NCBI RefSeq assembly: GCF_030382115.1
Contig: NZ_JAUDRJ010000003.1
Span: forward strand, 6,639,771 to 6,703,770
Reading direction: 5' to 3'
DNA from: Nostoc sp. GT001
GTDB lineage: Bacteria > Cyanobacteriota > Cyanobacteriia > Cyanobacteriales > Nostocaceae
DNA length: 64,000 nucleotides
The notes under the pieces were generated by a model. That model ran no database searches, had not been told where the DNA came from, and was given only the letters and a program-made list of their open reading frames with translations. Every line of letters begins with the position of its first letter. The first letter of the stretch is position 1. Position numbers and translations under genes: made by a program. Shown here in pieces: positions 55,507 to 64,000 of this stretch.

Positions 55507-56799
55507 GCAGGGTGGATTAATTGTCGAGAGAGAAAATATAACATAGAAGGATGATTCCTTAAGAAAAACACGGTTCTCCCAGAGGAAAGTTAGGAATGAA
55601 TTTAATCGAAGCAATCCAAGGGGTTCCCGATTATCGACATGCTAGAGGTATTAGACATAGACTTTGGATAATACTAACTATAGTTTTGTTAGGTAGTTGT
55701 ACAGGATATTGGGGGTATAAACCTTTAGCTGAGTTCACAAAAAATCATCGATTATCTCTAATCAAATTATTAGATTTATCTCCAGATATTCAATTTCCGT
55801 CAGCATCAACATTCAGAAATATTATGATGTCAATTGATTTTCAGATATTAGCTGAACTGTTTAACGTCTGGGCAGAAAAGAGTTTGCCAATTAATTTCAA
55901 AGAATTATTTGCCATCGATGGGAAATGTATTAAAAGTACTGTAACCGGGGGAAATCAATCCTATCAAAACTTTGTGAGTATCGTTTCAGTTTTCAGTTTA
56001 TAGTCATCAGCAAGGATGGGTAATCAGACATCAAGCTATGGAAAATAACAAAAACAGTGAGATTAGTGTGGTAGAAGAGCTAATTAAAAAGCTTTATGGG
56101 CATCATATCGTGATTACAGCCGATGCACTACATTGCCAAAAAAAACTGTTGAGCTGATTATCGAGGGAGAAAATGACTACATTATTACTATTAAAAGAAA
56201 CCAGCCAAATCTCCTGAAAGTAGCTACTGAGCTAGCTGAATCCTCAATCGCTATCGATACCAATTACCATGATGAAAATTTACATGGACGAAAGACTACT
56301 CGTCAAGTCAAAGTCTATCCAATTCCATTTGAGTCACTACCTGATTGGGTTGGCGCTAAAAGTTTAATTGAGGTTAACAGATATGGAACTCGACCTCAAG
56401 GATAGAATTGTCGTCGCCAGATTGTTGACTATCATGAACAACACTTTTATTTAAGTAGCTGAAATTATTCAGCTTCAGAATTCGCGGAGATTATTCGTGG
56501 TCATTGGTCAATTGAAAATCAACTTCATTGGGTCAAGGATGTAACTTTAAATGAAGATAACTGTATTCATACTGGCGGTTTTTCACCAGCTAATTGGGCG
56601 ATGGTCAGACAGTTTTTAGTTTCCCTGGCTCGTCAGTTAAATTGTCGGACTCTTCCCGAAGCGTTAAGGCTGATGGCTAACCAACTTCAAATGATTTTTG
56701 ATGCGCTATTTGACCACTCCGACTCCTTTTGCCCAATGCCTGTGAGTCCAATGGTCGAGTGAGAAAACTTTTTCTCGCCCGACAATTAATCCACCCTGC
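55507..56799 (+). mobile_element. ISAs1-family insertion sequence, copy 2
   Basis: The same inverted repeats (GCAGGGTGG...CCACCCTGC) as copy 1. It is flanked by perfect 17-bp direct repeats CTCCCGAAGAGCGGAGA (55490-55506 and 56800-56816). One A longer than copy 1. Confidence 0.82.
55596..56762 (+). pseudogene. ISAs1-family transposase, degenerate (copy 2)
   Basis: It carries the same lesions as copy 1: the seven-base insertion after SIVSVFS, a poly-A frame change (eight A here), and TAG and TGA at two former Trp codons. The N-part spans 55596-56003, the middle about 56133-56405 and the C-part runs to 56762. It cannot make a full transposase as read. Confidence 0.8.
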
Positions 56800-57021
56800 C
56801 TCCCGAAGAGCGGAGAGGGGGATTAAGGGGTGGGGTGCAATGACTGTGGTTAGCATAACTAATTATGCGGACATGATATGACGCACCAAACAAACGATAT
56901 AAGGAACTTCGCCACTTTTGGTTGCTTTGGGAGTAATGCTCTGCTCTAACTGATCAATTTCCGCCTCAGTAAACTGCGACAGTTTGTAGTTTGAGTCTTT
57001 AAGGATATCGGCTAGGTTCAT

Positions 57022-57288
57022 CAGGCGCTACAGGATCTACATAAAGGCTTAGTCCGTTATAGAGTGTAACGCTATTGTAAAAACTGACCTAGAGGTTTTC
57101 TTAATAGTTTGAAGGCAACTTCCTAATTCTAAATATATAAGAATATAAGAGATGCCAAAATTGAAGCGAAGCATTGATGCGATGCCAACTCTTGGAGACG
57201 CTTTGCGTAGCTTGCTTCTCCAAAGGAGTACGGCTGCAAGCTACGCTATTAGTTACGGTAATGAGTTGCATGGTGATGATGGCATTGG
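57022..57288. repeat. Intergenic repeat segment
   Basis: The stretch 57165-57250 is built of GGAGACGCTTTGCGTAGCTTGC-type palindromic repeat words; the left part is AT-rich. No gene is supported. Confidence 0.45.
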
Positions 57289-58707
57289 TCACTCCCCATT
57301 CCCAAACCACCAAGGGTCATTAGTAGCGTTAGTTTTGATCAAAATAGCTTTTTTTCGCATAAACCGTTTCAGCGCCGCCACACCCATGCGTGAACCTCCC
57401 ATACCGGAGAATTTGAAGGCATTTTTCTCTCCCTCGTGCATGATGGCGGTGAGTCCAGCATCATTGATACTAATCGCACCTGCATCTATCTGGTGGGCAA
57501 CTTCTAAGGCTTCTATTTCCGAGGCAAATACAGCAGCACTTAATCCATAGATTGAATCATTTGCTAAAGACACCGCTTCCTCTACTGTAGAAAAGGGCAT
57601 TATTGGCATAATGGGGCCGAAAGTCTCTTCGGTCATCACTTTCATGGAATGATTAACTTGGGTAAGCACTGTTGGACGACACCACCAACCCCCACCTAAA
57701 TCCTCGATGACACCGCCGCAGTGAATTACTGCTCCTTTTTCAACTGCATCTATGAGATGATCGCTAATAATGGCTGCTTGTCTTTCGGCAACGATCGGGC
57801 CAATTTCTCCACTTTCGACTGTGGGATAGGCTAGCTCAAGGCGATGTGCTTTGGCTACTAGTTGATGGTAAAACTTTTCAAATATGGAGTCTGCAACGTA
57901 AATTCGCTCAATTGAGAGGCATGACTGTCCGGTGTTGGCGACGGAAGCCCACAAGATTGCTGAGGTTGCTAATTCTAAATTGGCTGATTCTAAAACGATC
58001 GCAGGATCTTTTCCTCCTAATTCCAAAAAAGCTGGAATAAACTGTTTTGCAGCTCCCTGTGCAATTTTTCTCCCTGTGGCGACACTGCCTGTAAAACATA
58101 CCAAATCTACATTTTCAATTAAAGTAGATCCGGTTGCACCTGCTCCTTCCACAAAAGTTAATACCTCGTGCAATTTGGGAACAGTATTGAGTGCTGTAAT
58201 CAGCGGTGCTACGAAGCGGGGAGTGATTTCACTGGGTTTGACAATGACAGCACAACCTGCCAACAATGCCGGAATGGTATCAACAGTAGACAGTGACAGC
58301 GGAAAATTCCACGGGCTAATTACCCCAACTAAGGGATAAGGAACAGATGTTTGTTGCAAGGCAATAAAGGGAATGGCTGTATTTTTTGCCGATTCTTGCA
58401 GCAATTCCGGTGCTAACCGACACCAGCGATCAATGCTGGAGAGTAAGGAGTCTATTTCTAATACCGAGGCTGACAATCTTCCTGTATCATTTACCAATGC
58501 TTCCGTGAGGCGATCGCGTCCAGATATGATCGCATCTTTCCACTGCTGTAAAGCTTCAATTCTCCCCTCTAAGCCCAATTTCTGCCAGCGAACTTGTGCC
58601 CGACGCGTCCGCTTACATTGCTGTACCACCAACCTTGGAGGCTGCGGGATAATTACGTAGTCAAATTTTCCAGTTCGGGGATTGCGGACTTCTATTGGTT
58701 TTGTCAT
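57289..58707 (-). CDS. Aldehyde dehydrogenase family protein
   Basis: 472 residues, an NAD(P)-dependent aldehyde oxidase. Motifs: VGVISPWNFPLSL (Asn of the oxyanion hole), VIVKPSEITP, FTGSVATGRKIAQGA, LELGGKDPAIVLE (general base Glu) and NTGQSCLSIERIYV (catalytic Cys). The ending FSGMGGSRMG is typical. The start codon lies within a heptamer repeat (ATGACAA repeated), giving several successive ATGs; 58707 is the first that leads directly into TKPIEVRNPRTG. The substrate is unknown. Confidence 0.93.
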   Translation of the reverse strand: MTKPIEVRNPRTGKFDYVIIPQPPRLVVQQCKRTRRAQVRWQKLGLEGRIEALQQWKDAIISGRDRLTEALVNDTGRLSASVLEIDSLLSSIDRWCRLAPELLQESAKNTAIPFIALQQTSVPYPLVGVISPWNFPLSLSTVDTIPALLAGCAVIVKPSEITPRFVAPLITALNTVPKLHEVLTFVEGAGATGSTLIENVDLVCFTGSVATGRKIAQGAAKQFIPAFLELGGKDPAIVLESANLELATSAILWASVANTGQSCLSIERIYVADSIFEKFYHQLVAKAHRLELAYPTVESGEIGPIVAERQAAIISDHLIDAVEKGAVIHCGGVIEDLGGGWWCRPTVLTQVNHSMKVMTEETFGPIMPIMPFSTVEEAVSLANDSIYGLSAAVFASEIEALEVAHQIDAGAISINDAGLTAIMHEGEKNAFKFSGMGGSRMGVAALKRFMRKKAILIKTNATNDPWWFGNGE

Positions 58708-58731
58708 TTGTCATTTGTCATTTGTTATTAC
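58701..58731. repeat. Heptanucleotide tandem repeat (TTTGTCA) at the ALDH start
   Basis: About four units of TTTGTCA, read ATGACAAATGACAAATGAC on the gene strand. It covers the start codon and ribosome-binding area of the ALDH gene. Another tract of the same type lies at about 59085-59114. Confidence 0.7.
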
Positions 58732-59118
58732 TTCCTAATCCCCAATTTCCATTCCCAAATTCAAATCATCCCCAGTTGCTTAAGCACTCAATGGTGGTTT
58801 GCTGTGTTTGCGGTCTACTTCTCTTTCCAGCATAGTATTAGCAGGGTAAAAGTGTGATTGGCGATCGCAAGTGAAGGTTGATTGCATAACAGGTAACTTG
58901 CGATGCTAAAGCGCAGTATGATTCTAAATTAGTGGACATAGAAGATTGAGAGTCATAACAAATGACCAATACTTCTCTACGAGAGGCTACGCCAATGACT
59001 ACGCGGTAGTTGAATCTCGACTTACCTCGACTTCGCTCGGCACAAGTCGCTTGATTACGGCGCAGTCGAAACTCAGCACAAGTGACTAATGACAAATGAC
59101 CAATGACAAATGACTAAT
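58732..59118. repeat. Repeat-rich intergenic region
   Basis: It contains ATTCCCAAATTCAAATC-type STRR words, CTCTACGAGAGGCTACGCC palindromic repeats near 58977-58996, a TCGACTTCGCTCGGC-type repeat and a terminal ACAAATGACCAATGAC heptamer tract. No coding frame is supported. Confidence 0.55.
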
Positions 59119-59916
59119 TTAGAGAATGCGATCGCCACCCCAGAGCGATCGCACAAGTTTCTCTGTCAATTCGGAGCCAAATATCTGTGCGGCAAATTTA
59201 TTACCTGGATCGCGTTCAGCACTGATACGGCGGAGCGCTAAATCACGAGCAGCTAAAGTTTCTCGTGCATCTTCTGGCACAGGTTCAGCTGCATCTACCC
59301 AAGTTAACCAGCGATCAAGTGTTTCGTGTGCAAGTGTGCGAGTTAGTTCGAGAGTTTCAAAAGTAGGTGCGCCTGTGTAACACAAGCTAACAGGCGATTG
59401 AAATAGGCGAATATACGCACTTTTGCTAGTAAATACCTTGAGCCGCGAATCTTGCTGTAACTTTAAGAATGTTTCATTAACTGGCTCATAGTAGCGATCT
59501 AGAGATGCCAAATCGGTTAAAAGCTCAGTTCGGGGAATGTAATCTATATAAAAGAAAATATTTGGAAGTGTGCCAAACTCGAAGGCCAAATGAGGAACCT
59601 GAATATGGGACTTCAACCAAGTAGTGAGACGCATAGTCCCAAAGTTTGATTTTTCCGGGTTTCCCAACCACGAATGCACTAGCCAGTCAATTTCTTCCCC
59701 AGAAAAAGCGGTTAGCGAACCCTTCATGTTGCCATCAAGACTGCTGTATTGCTGTAAATTTTCTACAGAAGGGTCTGGATGTAACTGAAAACGAGCCTCT
59801 AATTTTTGGCGGAGTTCCTTTGTAATCTCCCACAACTGCTCAAATACAGCTTTATTGTCTAAATCAGTTGGTTGCTGAGTCATGGTTTGAGTTTGCAGTT
59901 TTTCTATAAACTTCAT
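59119..59916 (-). CDS. Red chlorophyll catabolite reductase (RCCR)-like protein
   Basis: 265 residues resembling plant RCCR/ACD2 and cyanobacterial homologues. The shared features are a central EFGTLPNIFFYIDYIPRTELL segment followed by LDRYYEPVNETFLKL, and a C-terminal RDLALRRISAERDPGNKFAA with FGSELTEKLVRSLWG. Plant RCCR is a ferredoxin-dependent bilin reductase that reduces a chlorophyll breakdown product. In cyanobacteria the role is unclear; a related bilin or tetrapyrrole reductase activity is plausible. ATG 59883 is an alternative start. Confidence 0.75.
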   Translation of the reverse strand: MKFIEKLQTQTMTQQPTDLDNKAVFEQLWEITKELRQKLEARFQLHPDPSVENLQQYSSLDGNMKGSLTAFSGEEIDWLVHSWLGNPEKSNFGTMRLTTWLKSHIQVPHLAFEFGTLPNIFFYIDYIPRTELLTDLASLDRYYEPVNETFLKLQQDSRLKVFTSKSAYIRLFQSPVSLCYTGAPTFETLELTRTLAHETLDRWLTWVDAAEPVPEDARETLAARDLALRRISAERDPGNKFAAQIFGSELTEKLVRSLWGGDRIL

Positions 59917-60063
59917 ATTTAGTTTGACACTTTCCGGGATCTAATTCGTTACTTGTATCGAGCAACGCATTCATCGAATTCAAGACTGTGAGAAATAGTC
60001 CATCAACAAAGCGCGATCGAGCTATTGCAGCAACATCTTTTTCACAGCAGAGTTGCAGCAATT

Positions 60064-60166
60064 TATAGCAATCCTAAATCATTTGTGAAGAATTAGATCC
60101 CCGACTTCTCGAAGAAGTAGGGGATCTGGAACCGCGCATTTTCACAAATCAAATAGGATTACTATA
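60064..60166. repeat. Palindromic mobile repeat with TATAGCAATCCTAAAT ends, copy 2
   Basis: The same family as 49376-49479: TATAGCAATCCTAAAT at the left, AGGATTACTATA at the right, centre GATCCCCGACTTCTCGAAGAAG. The internal flanks are swapped relative to copy 1, so it lies in the opposite orientation. Confidence 0.68.
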
Positions 60167-60360
60167 TCTCAGTCGATGATTTTTCATTTAGATGCTTTTG
60201 CTCTTAGCACAAGCTTCAGTGATAATACTGGAATTTTATGTAAAATTATTTTTTATATACTTAATTATAAAAATCAAAATAATTTTGTTGAGAATTATAG
60301 ACAAATTATAAGAAAAACAAATATTAATAAGTTAGTTGTTTGATTATAAATATACATAAT
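60167..60360. other. AT-rich leader of the Coq4-like gene
   Basis: Very AT-rich stretch with no ORF; it presumably carries the promoter of the next gene. Confidence 0.35.
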
Positions 60361-60864
60361 ATGGCTTTTAATTTAGATAAAGCTTTTCAAATAGATATCG
60401 CTCAAATGAATTTGAAAAAAGCACATTCATTAGTATTTAGGTTACATTGTGAGCCGAAAATGCCTTTTGTCATTTGGCTGCTAGAGAATCCTAATAGCAT
60501 AATGGCATTACCTGGAAAAATTAGTCTGCTCCATCATGATTATATTCACATACTTTTAGATAGAGGGATTTCTTCTCAAGATGAAGCTTTTGTCATAGGA
60601 TTTACAATGGGTAATGACTTAAAGACCAATCAACTACATTTGTTCATCTATCAATTCTTTGCTAAATTTATATATCCAGTTCCTTATAATTTTTCCAGGC
60701 TAGACTTTATGAGTTTTAAATTAGGATTTGTTTATGGCAGAAAGATTAAAATTAAACAAATAAATGAAATTGACTTTGAAATTTACCAAAATGAAACCAT
60801 AGGATTTTTGAGAAACTTTTTCGGTATCAATACTGATGAATCTAGACTTATGCAAGAGTATTAA
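60361..60864 (+). CDS. Coq4-like protein with HDxxH-x11-E motif
   Basis: About 167 residues from ATG 60361 (a TTG at 60340 would add seven). The segment HDYIHILLDRGISSQDE contains H-D-x-x-H followed by eleven residues and Glu, the metal-binding motif described for COQ4 (H164, D165, H168, E180). The rest is helical with IYQFFAKF and FKLGFVYGRK segments, compatible with a Coq4 fold. COQ4 acts in ubiquinone assembly; cyanobacteria make plastoquinone, so the role here is open. A histidine kinase gene starts 46 bp downstream on the same strand. Confidence 0.65.
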   Translation: MAFNLDKAFQIDIAQMNLKKAHSLVFRLHCEPKMPFVIWLLENPNSIMALPGKISLLHHDYIHILLDRGISSQDEAFVIGFTMGNDLKTNQLHLFIYQFFAKFIYPVPYNFSRLDFMSFKLGFVYGRKIKIKQINEIDFEIYQNETIGFLRNFFGINTDESRLMQEY

Positions 60865-60910
60865 TGGCGACAAAAATTAATTAAAATATATCTAAAAAAA
60901 GAGTATTAAA

Positions 60911-62515
60911 ATGCACCTACCTTATAAACTGAGATTTGCTTCCTCTCAACTAATAACCGTCACAGTACTGCTTACTCTGCTCTTATTCATTCCTCAAATT
61001 TGGCTAAACTTGCAAGCATATTATAACTTCAATAGTATTACTAAAAATGAATTTAAACTTCAAATATTAAGTGATGGAATTACTTATTTTGATGAAGTAC
61101 TAACCATGTCAGCCCGCATGAATGCTGCTACAGGAAACACTATTTGGGAACAACGATATCGCCAATTTGAACCTAAGCTTGATATTGCTATTAAAGAATC
61201 GATTAAACTAGCTCCTAAAGCATATAAAAATGAGGATACAAAGAAAATTGATGCTGCTAATCAGCGCCTAGTCGCAATGGAATATCAATCTTTTGATTTA
61301 GTTAAGAAAAATCAAAAAGAGACAGCACAACAACTACTTTTTAGCCGCGAATATGAAACTCAGAAGCAAATTTATGCTGATGGGGTGATGAAAAGAAAGT
61401 CTAATATATCGCTTCAATTACAGCAGAAAGTTGATGAATATTATCAAAGCATCCTATGGGCAATTTCGGAGTCTATTATAAGTTTAGCAATGCTGATTCC
61501 GGCATGGCTTTTAGTATTGCATTTATTACAGCAATACTTAAAAGCTAAAAAAATTGCTCAAGCCGCTTTAGAAGAAACAAATTCTCGATTGGAAATGCAA
61601 GTTGCGGAGAGAACGGCAAAATTAAAACATAAAAATGTTCAGCTACAAAATACACTGCAAGAATTGCAACACACTCAAGTACAACTTATTCAAACTGAAA
61701 AAATGTCTTCATTAGGTCAGCTAGTTGCTGGTGTTGCTCATGAAATCAATAATCCAGTTAATTTTATTTATGGTAATCTGATGCATATTAGAGAATATAG
61801 TCAGCAATTACTAACTTTAATTAAACTGTATCAGCAACAATATTCTAGTGAGAAATCAGAAATAACTACTTTAATTAATGAGATAGATTTAGAGTTTATT
61901 GTTGATGATATGCCGAAAATCTTATCATCAATGGCAGTTGGTACTGAACGTATTCGTGAAATTGTACTAACTTTGCGTAACTTCTCGCGCCTTGATGAAG
62001 CAGAAATGAAATTTGTTGATATTCATGAAGGAATTAATAGCACCCTATTAATTTTACAGTATCGTTTCAAAGAAAATCATAAACAGCAGGAAATTGCAAT
62101 TATCAAAGATTATGGTGATTTACCTCTTGTTGAATGTTATGCAGGAGGATTAAATCAAGTATTTATGAATATTCTCAGTAACGCTATTGATGCTTTACAT
62201 CAACGGGAAGTAGAGTGTTTAAAAAGAGATATTGAAAGACAGCTTAATTCTATTATTATTCATACTCAAGTTAAAAATGAAGAGTTTGTAGTTATTAGTA
62301 TAAAAGATAATGGTTTAGGAATAACTGAAAAAGATCAAGCTAGATTATTTGACCCTTTCTTTACTACTAAACCTATAGGTAAAGGTACTGGTTTAGGATT
62401 ATCTATTAGTTACGAGATTATAGTGGAAAAACATCAAGGAAAAATTCAGTGTATTTCTCTACCTGGTAAGGGTACAGAGTTTATCATTGAGATTCCTATC
62501 AAGCAGACACGTTAA
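60911..62515 (+). CDS. Sensor histidine kinase
   Basis: 534 residues. An N-terminal membrane helix (about 14-33), an extracytoplasmic helical sensor (about 34-182), a second helix (about 184-206), then a coiled coil (about 215-260). The kinase core has the H-box VAGVAHEINNPVNFIYGN (phosphorylated His near residue 278), an N-box NILSNAIDAL, G1 DNGLGI, F-box FDPFFTTKP and G2 GTGLGLS. No receiver domain or adjacent response regulator is visible, so its partner is unknown. It lies behind the Coq4-like gene, possibly cotranscribed. Confidence 0.92.
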   Translation: MHLPYKLRFASSQLITVTVLLTLLLFIPQIWLNLQAYYNFNSITKNEFKLQILSDGITYFDEVLTMSARMNAATGNTIWEQRYRQFEPKLDIAIKESIKLAPKAYKNEDTKKIDAANQRLVAMEYQSFDLVKKNQKETAQQLLFSREYETQKQIYADGVMKRKSNISLQLQQKVDEYYQSILWAISESIISLAMLIPAWLLVLHLLQQYLKAKKIAQAALEETNSRLEMQVAERTAKLKHKNVQLQNTLQELQHTQVQLIQTEKMSSLGQLVAGVAHEINNPVNFIYGNLMHIREYSQQLLTLIKLYQQQYSSEKSEITTLINEIDLEFIVDDMPKILSSMAVGTERIREIVLTLRNFSRLDEAEMKFVDIHEGINSTLLILQYRFKENHKQQEIAIIKDYGDLPLVECYAGGLNQVFMNILSNAIDALHQREVECLKRDIERQLNSIIIHTQVKNEEFVVISIKDNGLGITEKDQARLFDPFFTTKPIGKGTGLGLSISYEIIVEKHQGKIQCISLPGKGTEFIIEIPIKQTR

Positions 62516-62551
62516 ATAGTTACCCATTGATAGAGAGGCATTTTTGCTATT

Positions 62552-64000
62552 TTAATTATTACTAATAGAAAATCCTCGACGCGTAGGTTTAACATTAGCT
62601 AACTCCACCTGAAAAGTTATCTTGTCACTCATTTCCCCGCTTTTCGCTTCCAAAGTCCACTTACCAGGACGCAAATTCCAAAATAAAGAATTAGCTGAGT
62701 TTGTATCTAACTTTTCGCCATTTAACCACCACTCCACTGGTGTAGATTTATTTCCCGCTAGCTTAAATTCGAGTTTTTGCTGTGCTTCTTCACCAGGATA
62801 AACTAAAAATAAATCGCCATGATGCGGAGATAAAATTCTCAACCTGGCAGAAGTAAAATTTGACTGCTGTTGTTTTGCTAACCATTCATCATACTCTGGT
62901 GGTAAATTGAATTGATTGTCACGTTCGTAATTACTTTTATCTTCAGGATAGAAATATTCTTGCACCACTGAGGTACAATCTGGTGTGGGTCGTAATCCAG
63001 AAATTGCACAAACAGGTAATTGCACTAAACCTTTTGGAGATGGAAAAGCTGCTGGTTCTTGATGTTCGTGCAGATGTAACATAATTCGATTCCATAAAGG
63101 TGCTGCGCCCGTCACACCTGAAACCTGTCGCATCGGTTCACCGTTAAAATTGCCTACCCAAGTAGCGACGGTATAATCTGTGGTGAAGCCAACAGTCCAA
63201 GTATCACGAAAATTGGAAGAAGTGCCAGTTTTAACAGCAACAGGAAAGGGTAAATTTAACACCGAGTCTACACCAAATGCTGTTGCACGAGCATAGCTGT
63301 CACTGAGTATATTGGTGATTAATTGCCATATTGTCGGATTTTGGACTTCGACTTCTCTCCGAGACGCTACGCGAACGTTCAGTCGAACGATTTGAGATTT
63401 GGGACTTTGACTTTGCTCAGTCGAACGATTTTGAATTGGGGAATTGGAAAATGTGCTTACTAAAGGAATCGCCTCTCCTTGTCGTGCTATGGTCAGGTAA
63501 GCACGGGCTAATTCCCAAAGACTGACTTCGCCACTACCTAGAGTCAAACCTAAACCATAATGTTCTGGAGTTTGATTGAGGTGTTCAAATCCCAGTTGAT
63601 GCAGTCGTTCTAAAAAAGTTTCCACACCAACTTTTTCTAACACCTTTATTGCAGGTACATTTAAAGAATTTGCTAAAGCGATTCGCACCCGCACCGGGCC
63701 AAGAAATCTTTCGGTGTAATCTGTGGGGCTGTAAAGTTTCGCGCCGGGAATTGCATAATGGGCGGGTACATCTGCCAAAATGGTGTTTGGGCGAATTAAA
63801 CCTTTTTCTAAAGCTAGTTCATAGACAAAAGGCTTGAGGGTAGAACCTGGTTGACGTAGCGCTTGCACTCCATCATTGCGTCCCAGTTTGGCTTCATTAA
63901 AGTAATCAGGTGAACCGACATAAGCCAAAACTTCACCAGTCTGGTTATCAATCACCAACGCAGCTGCATCATGAACATTGTTAGCGGCTAGGGAAGAAAT
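62552..64000 (-). CDS. pbpC: Penicillin-binding protein 1C (C-terminal part; runs off the window)
   Basis: The transpeptidase half of a bifunctional class A PBP, cut by the window edge; the frame is open to 64000 (SSLAANNVHDAAALVIDNQTG). The active-site Ser is in QPGSTLKPFVYE (SxxK), with ANSLNVPAI (SxN) and AVKTGTSSNFRD (KTG). A C-terminal beta-type domain (about the last 100 residues, LRILSPHHGDLFLVYP) is the BiPBP domain of PbpC. The glycosyltransferase domain should lie beyond the window. A 30-40-residue insertion before NPTIWQLITNI (about 63340-63440) is coded by repeat-like DNA in frame. Confidence 0.9.
   Translation of the reverse strand: MSSLAANNVHDAAALVIDNQTGEVLAYVGSPDYFNEAKLGRNDGVQALRQPGSTLKPFVYELALEKGLIRPNTILADVPAHYAIPGAKLYSPTDYTERFLGPVRVRIALANSLNVPAIKVLEKVGVETFLERLHQLGFEHLNQTPEHYGLGLTLGSGEVSLWELARAYLTIARQGEAIPLVSTFSNSPIQNRSTEQSQSPKSQIVRLNVRVASRREVEVQNPTIWQLITNILSDSYARATAFGVDSVLNLPFPVAVKTGTSSNFRDTWTVGFTTDYTVATWVGNFNGEPMRQVSGVTGAAPLWNRIMLHLHEHQEPAAFPSPKGLVQLPVCAISGLRPTPDCTSVVQEYFYPEDKSNYERDNQFNLPPEYDEWLAKQQQSNFTSARLRILSPHHGDLFLVYPGEEAQQKLEFKLAGNKSTPVEWWLNGEKLDTNSANSLFWNLRPGKWTLEAKSGEMSDKITFQVELANVKPTRRGFSISNN

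Larger units (their letters stand above)
55421..56877. mobile_element. MITE copy 2 carrying a nested IS
   Basis: The same ends ATCATGTCCGC / GCGGACATGAT and AT duplications as copy 1 (38119). The outer DNA is shorter (the GCGCGGTCTTGGGGG part present in copy 1 is missing) and the IS sits at another point within it. It interrupts the GIY-YIG gene. Confidence 0.78.
55053..57021 (-). pseudogene. GIY-YIG nuclease-domain gene split by a MITE+IS
   Basis: The 5' part (56878-57021) codes MNLADILKDSNYKLSQFTEA and on to PYIVCLVRH. The 3' part (55053-55418) continues in frame with DSELQAQARRILDAIAFIPF and then PGIYAIRHRTDGLLYIGKTKSLRGRF, the GIY...YIG motif with the catalytic Arg. Removing 55421-56877 with one AT target copy rejoins the frame exactly. 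The intact product would be about 170 residues. The insertion sits after codon 48, before the nuclease domain. Confidence 0.82.

Overview
The window is a piece of a filamentous, Nostocales-type cyanobacterial chromosome. This rests on the many HIP1-type GCGATCGC octamers, heptanucleotide tandem repeats and palindromic intergenic repeats typical of Nostoc relatives, a psaK gene for photosystem I, and a red-chlorophyll-catabolite-reductase-like gene.

Layout. 1-4.8 kb: a STAS antagonist, a REC-PP2C regulator, a DUF1350 hydrolase, a membrane protein and a ParA-like remnant. 4.9-37.9 kb: a large biosynthetic locus with two divergent arms. The minus arm runs from a 1-kb control region (24.2-25.2 kb) leftwards: two Fe(II)/2OG oxygenase-like genes, an NRPS (C-A-T-C), asparagine synthase, an Asp/Glu racemase, an A-T protein, a frameshifted C-A-T-TE NRPS and a class II lanthipeptide synthetase (LanM). 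The plus arm runs rightwards: a short Nif11-leader-type precursor with a Cys/Ser/Thr core, a third (frameshifted) oxygenase paralogue, a frameshifted fatty-acyl-AMP ligase, a SyrB2/HctB-type halogenase fused to a carrier domain, and a PKS broken into four frames (KS-AT-ACP-aminotransferase-methyltransferase-C). 38-39.6 kb: an IS nested in a MITE. 39.6-54.5 kb: ordinary chromosomal genes (htpX/lemA, psaK, an HlyD adaptor, SDR, ene-reductase, rubrerythrin, MFS, TMEM175, hisS). 55-57 kb: a second copy of the MITE+IS, which splits a GIY-YIG gene. 57-64 kb: ALDH, an RCCR-like protein, a Coq4-like protein, a histidine kinase and a truncated PBP1C.

How the locus may work. The ligase loads a fatty acid on the halogenase carrier domain. 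The HxA-type halogenase chlorinates it, the PKS extends it and the aminotransferase makes a beta-amino acyl unit. Three NRPS modules with Asp-like, acidic-like and Tyr-like codes add residues, and the TE releases the product. LanM plus the precursor form a class II lanthipeptide system placed at the outer end of one arm and the inner start of the other. Whether the RiPP and lipopeptide halves are joined in one product or merely co-located is unknown; this is the main point of interest. Seven single-base-type frame breaks lie in this locus and I see none in the flanking housekeeping genes (the IS transposases and split or remnant genes aside), so part of the pathway may be decaying, or the assembly may contain indel errors.
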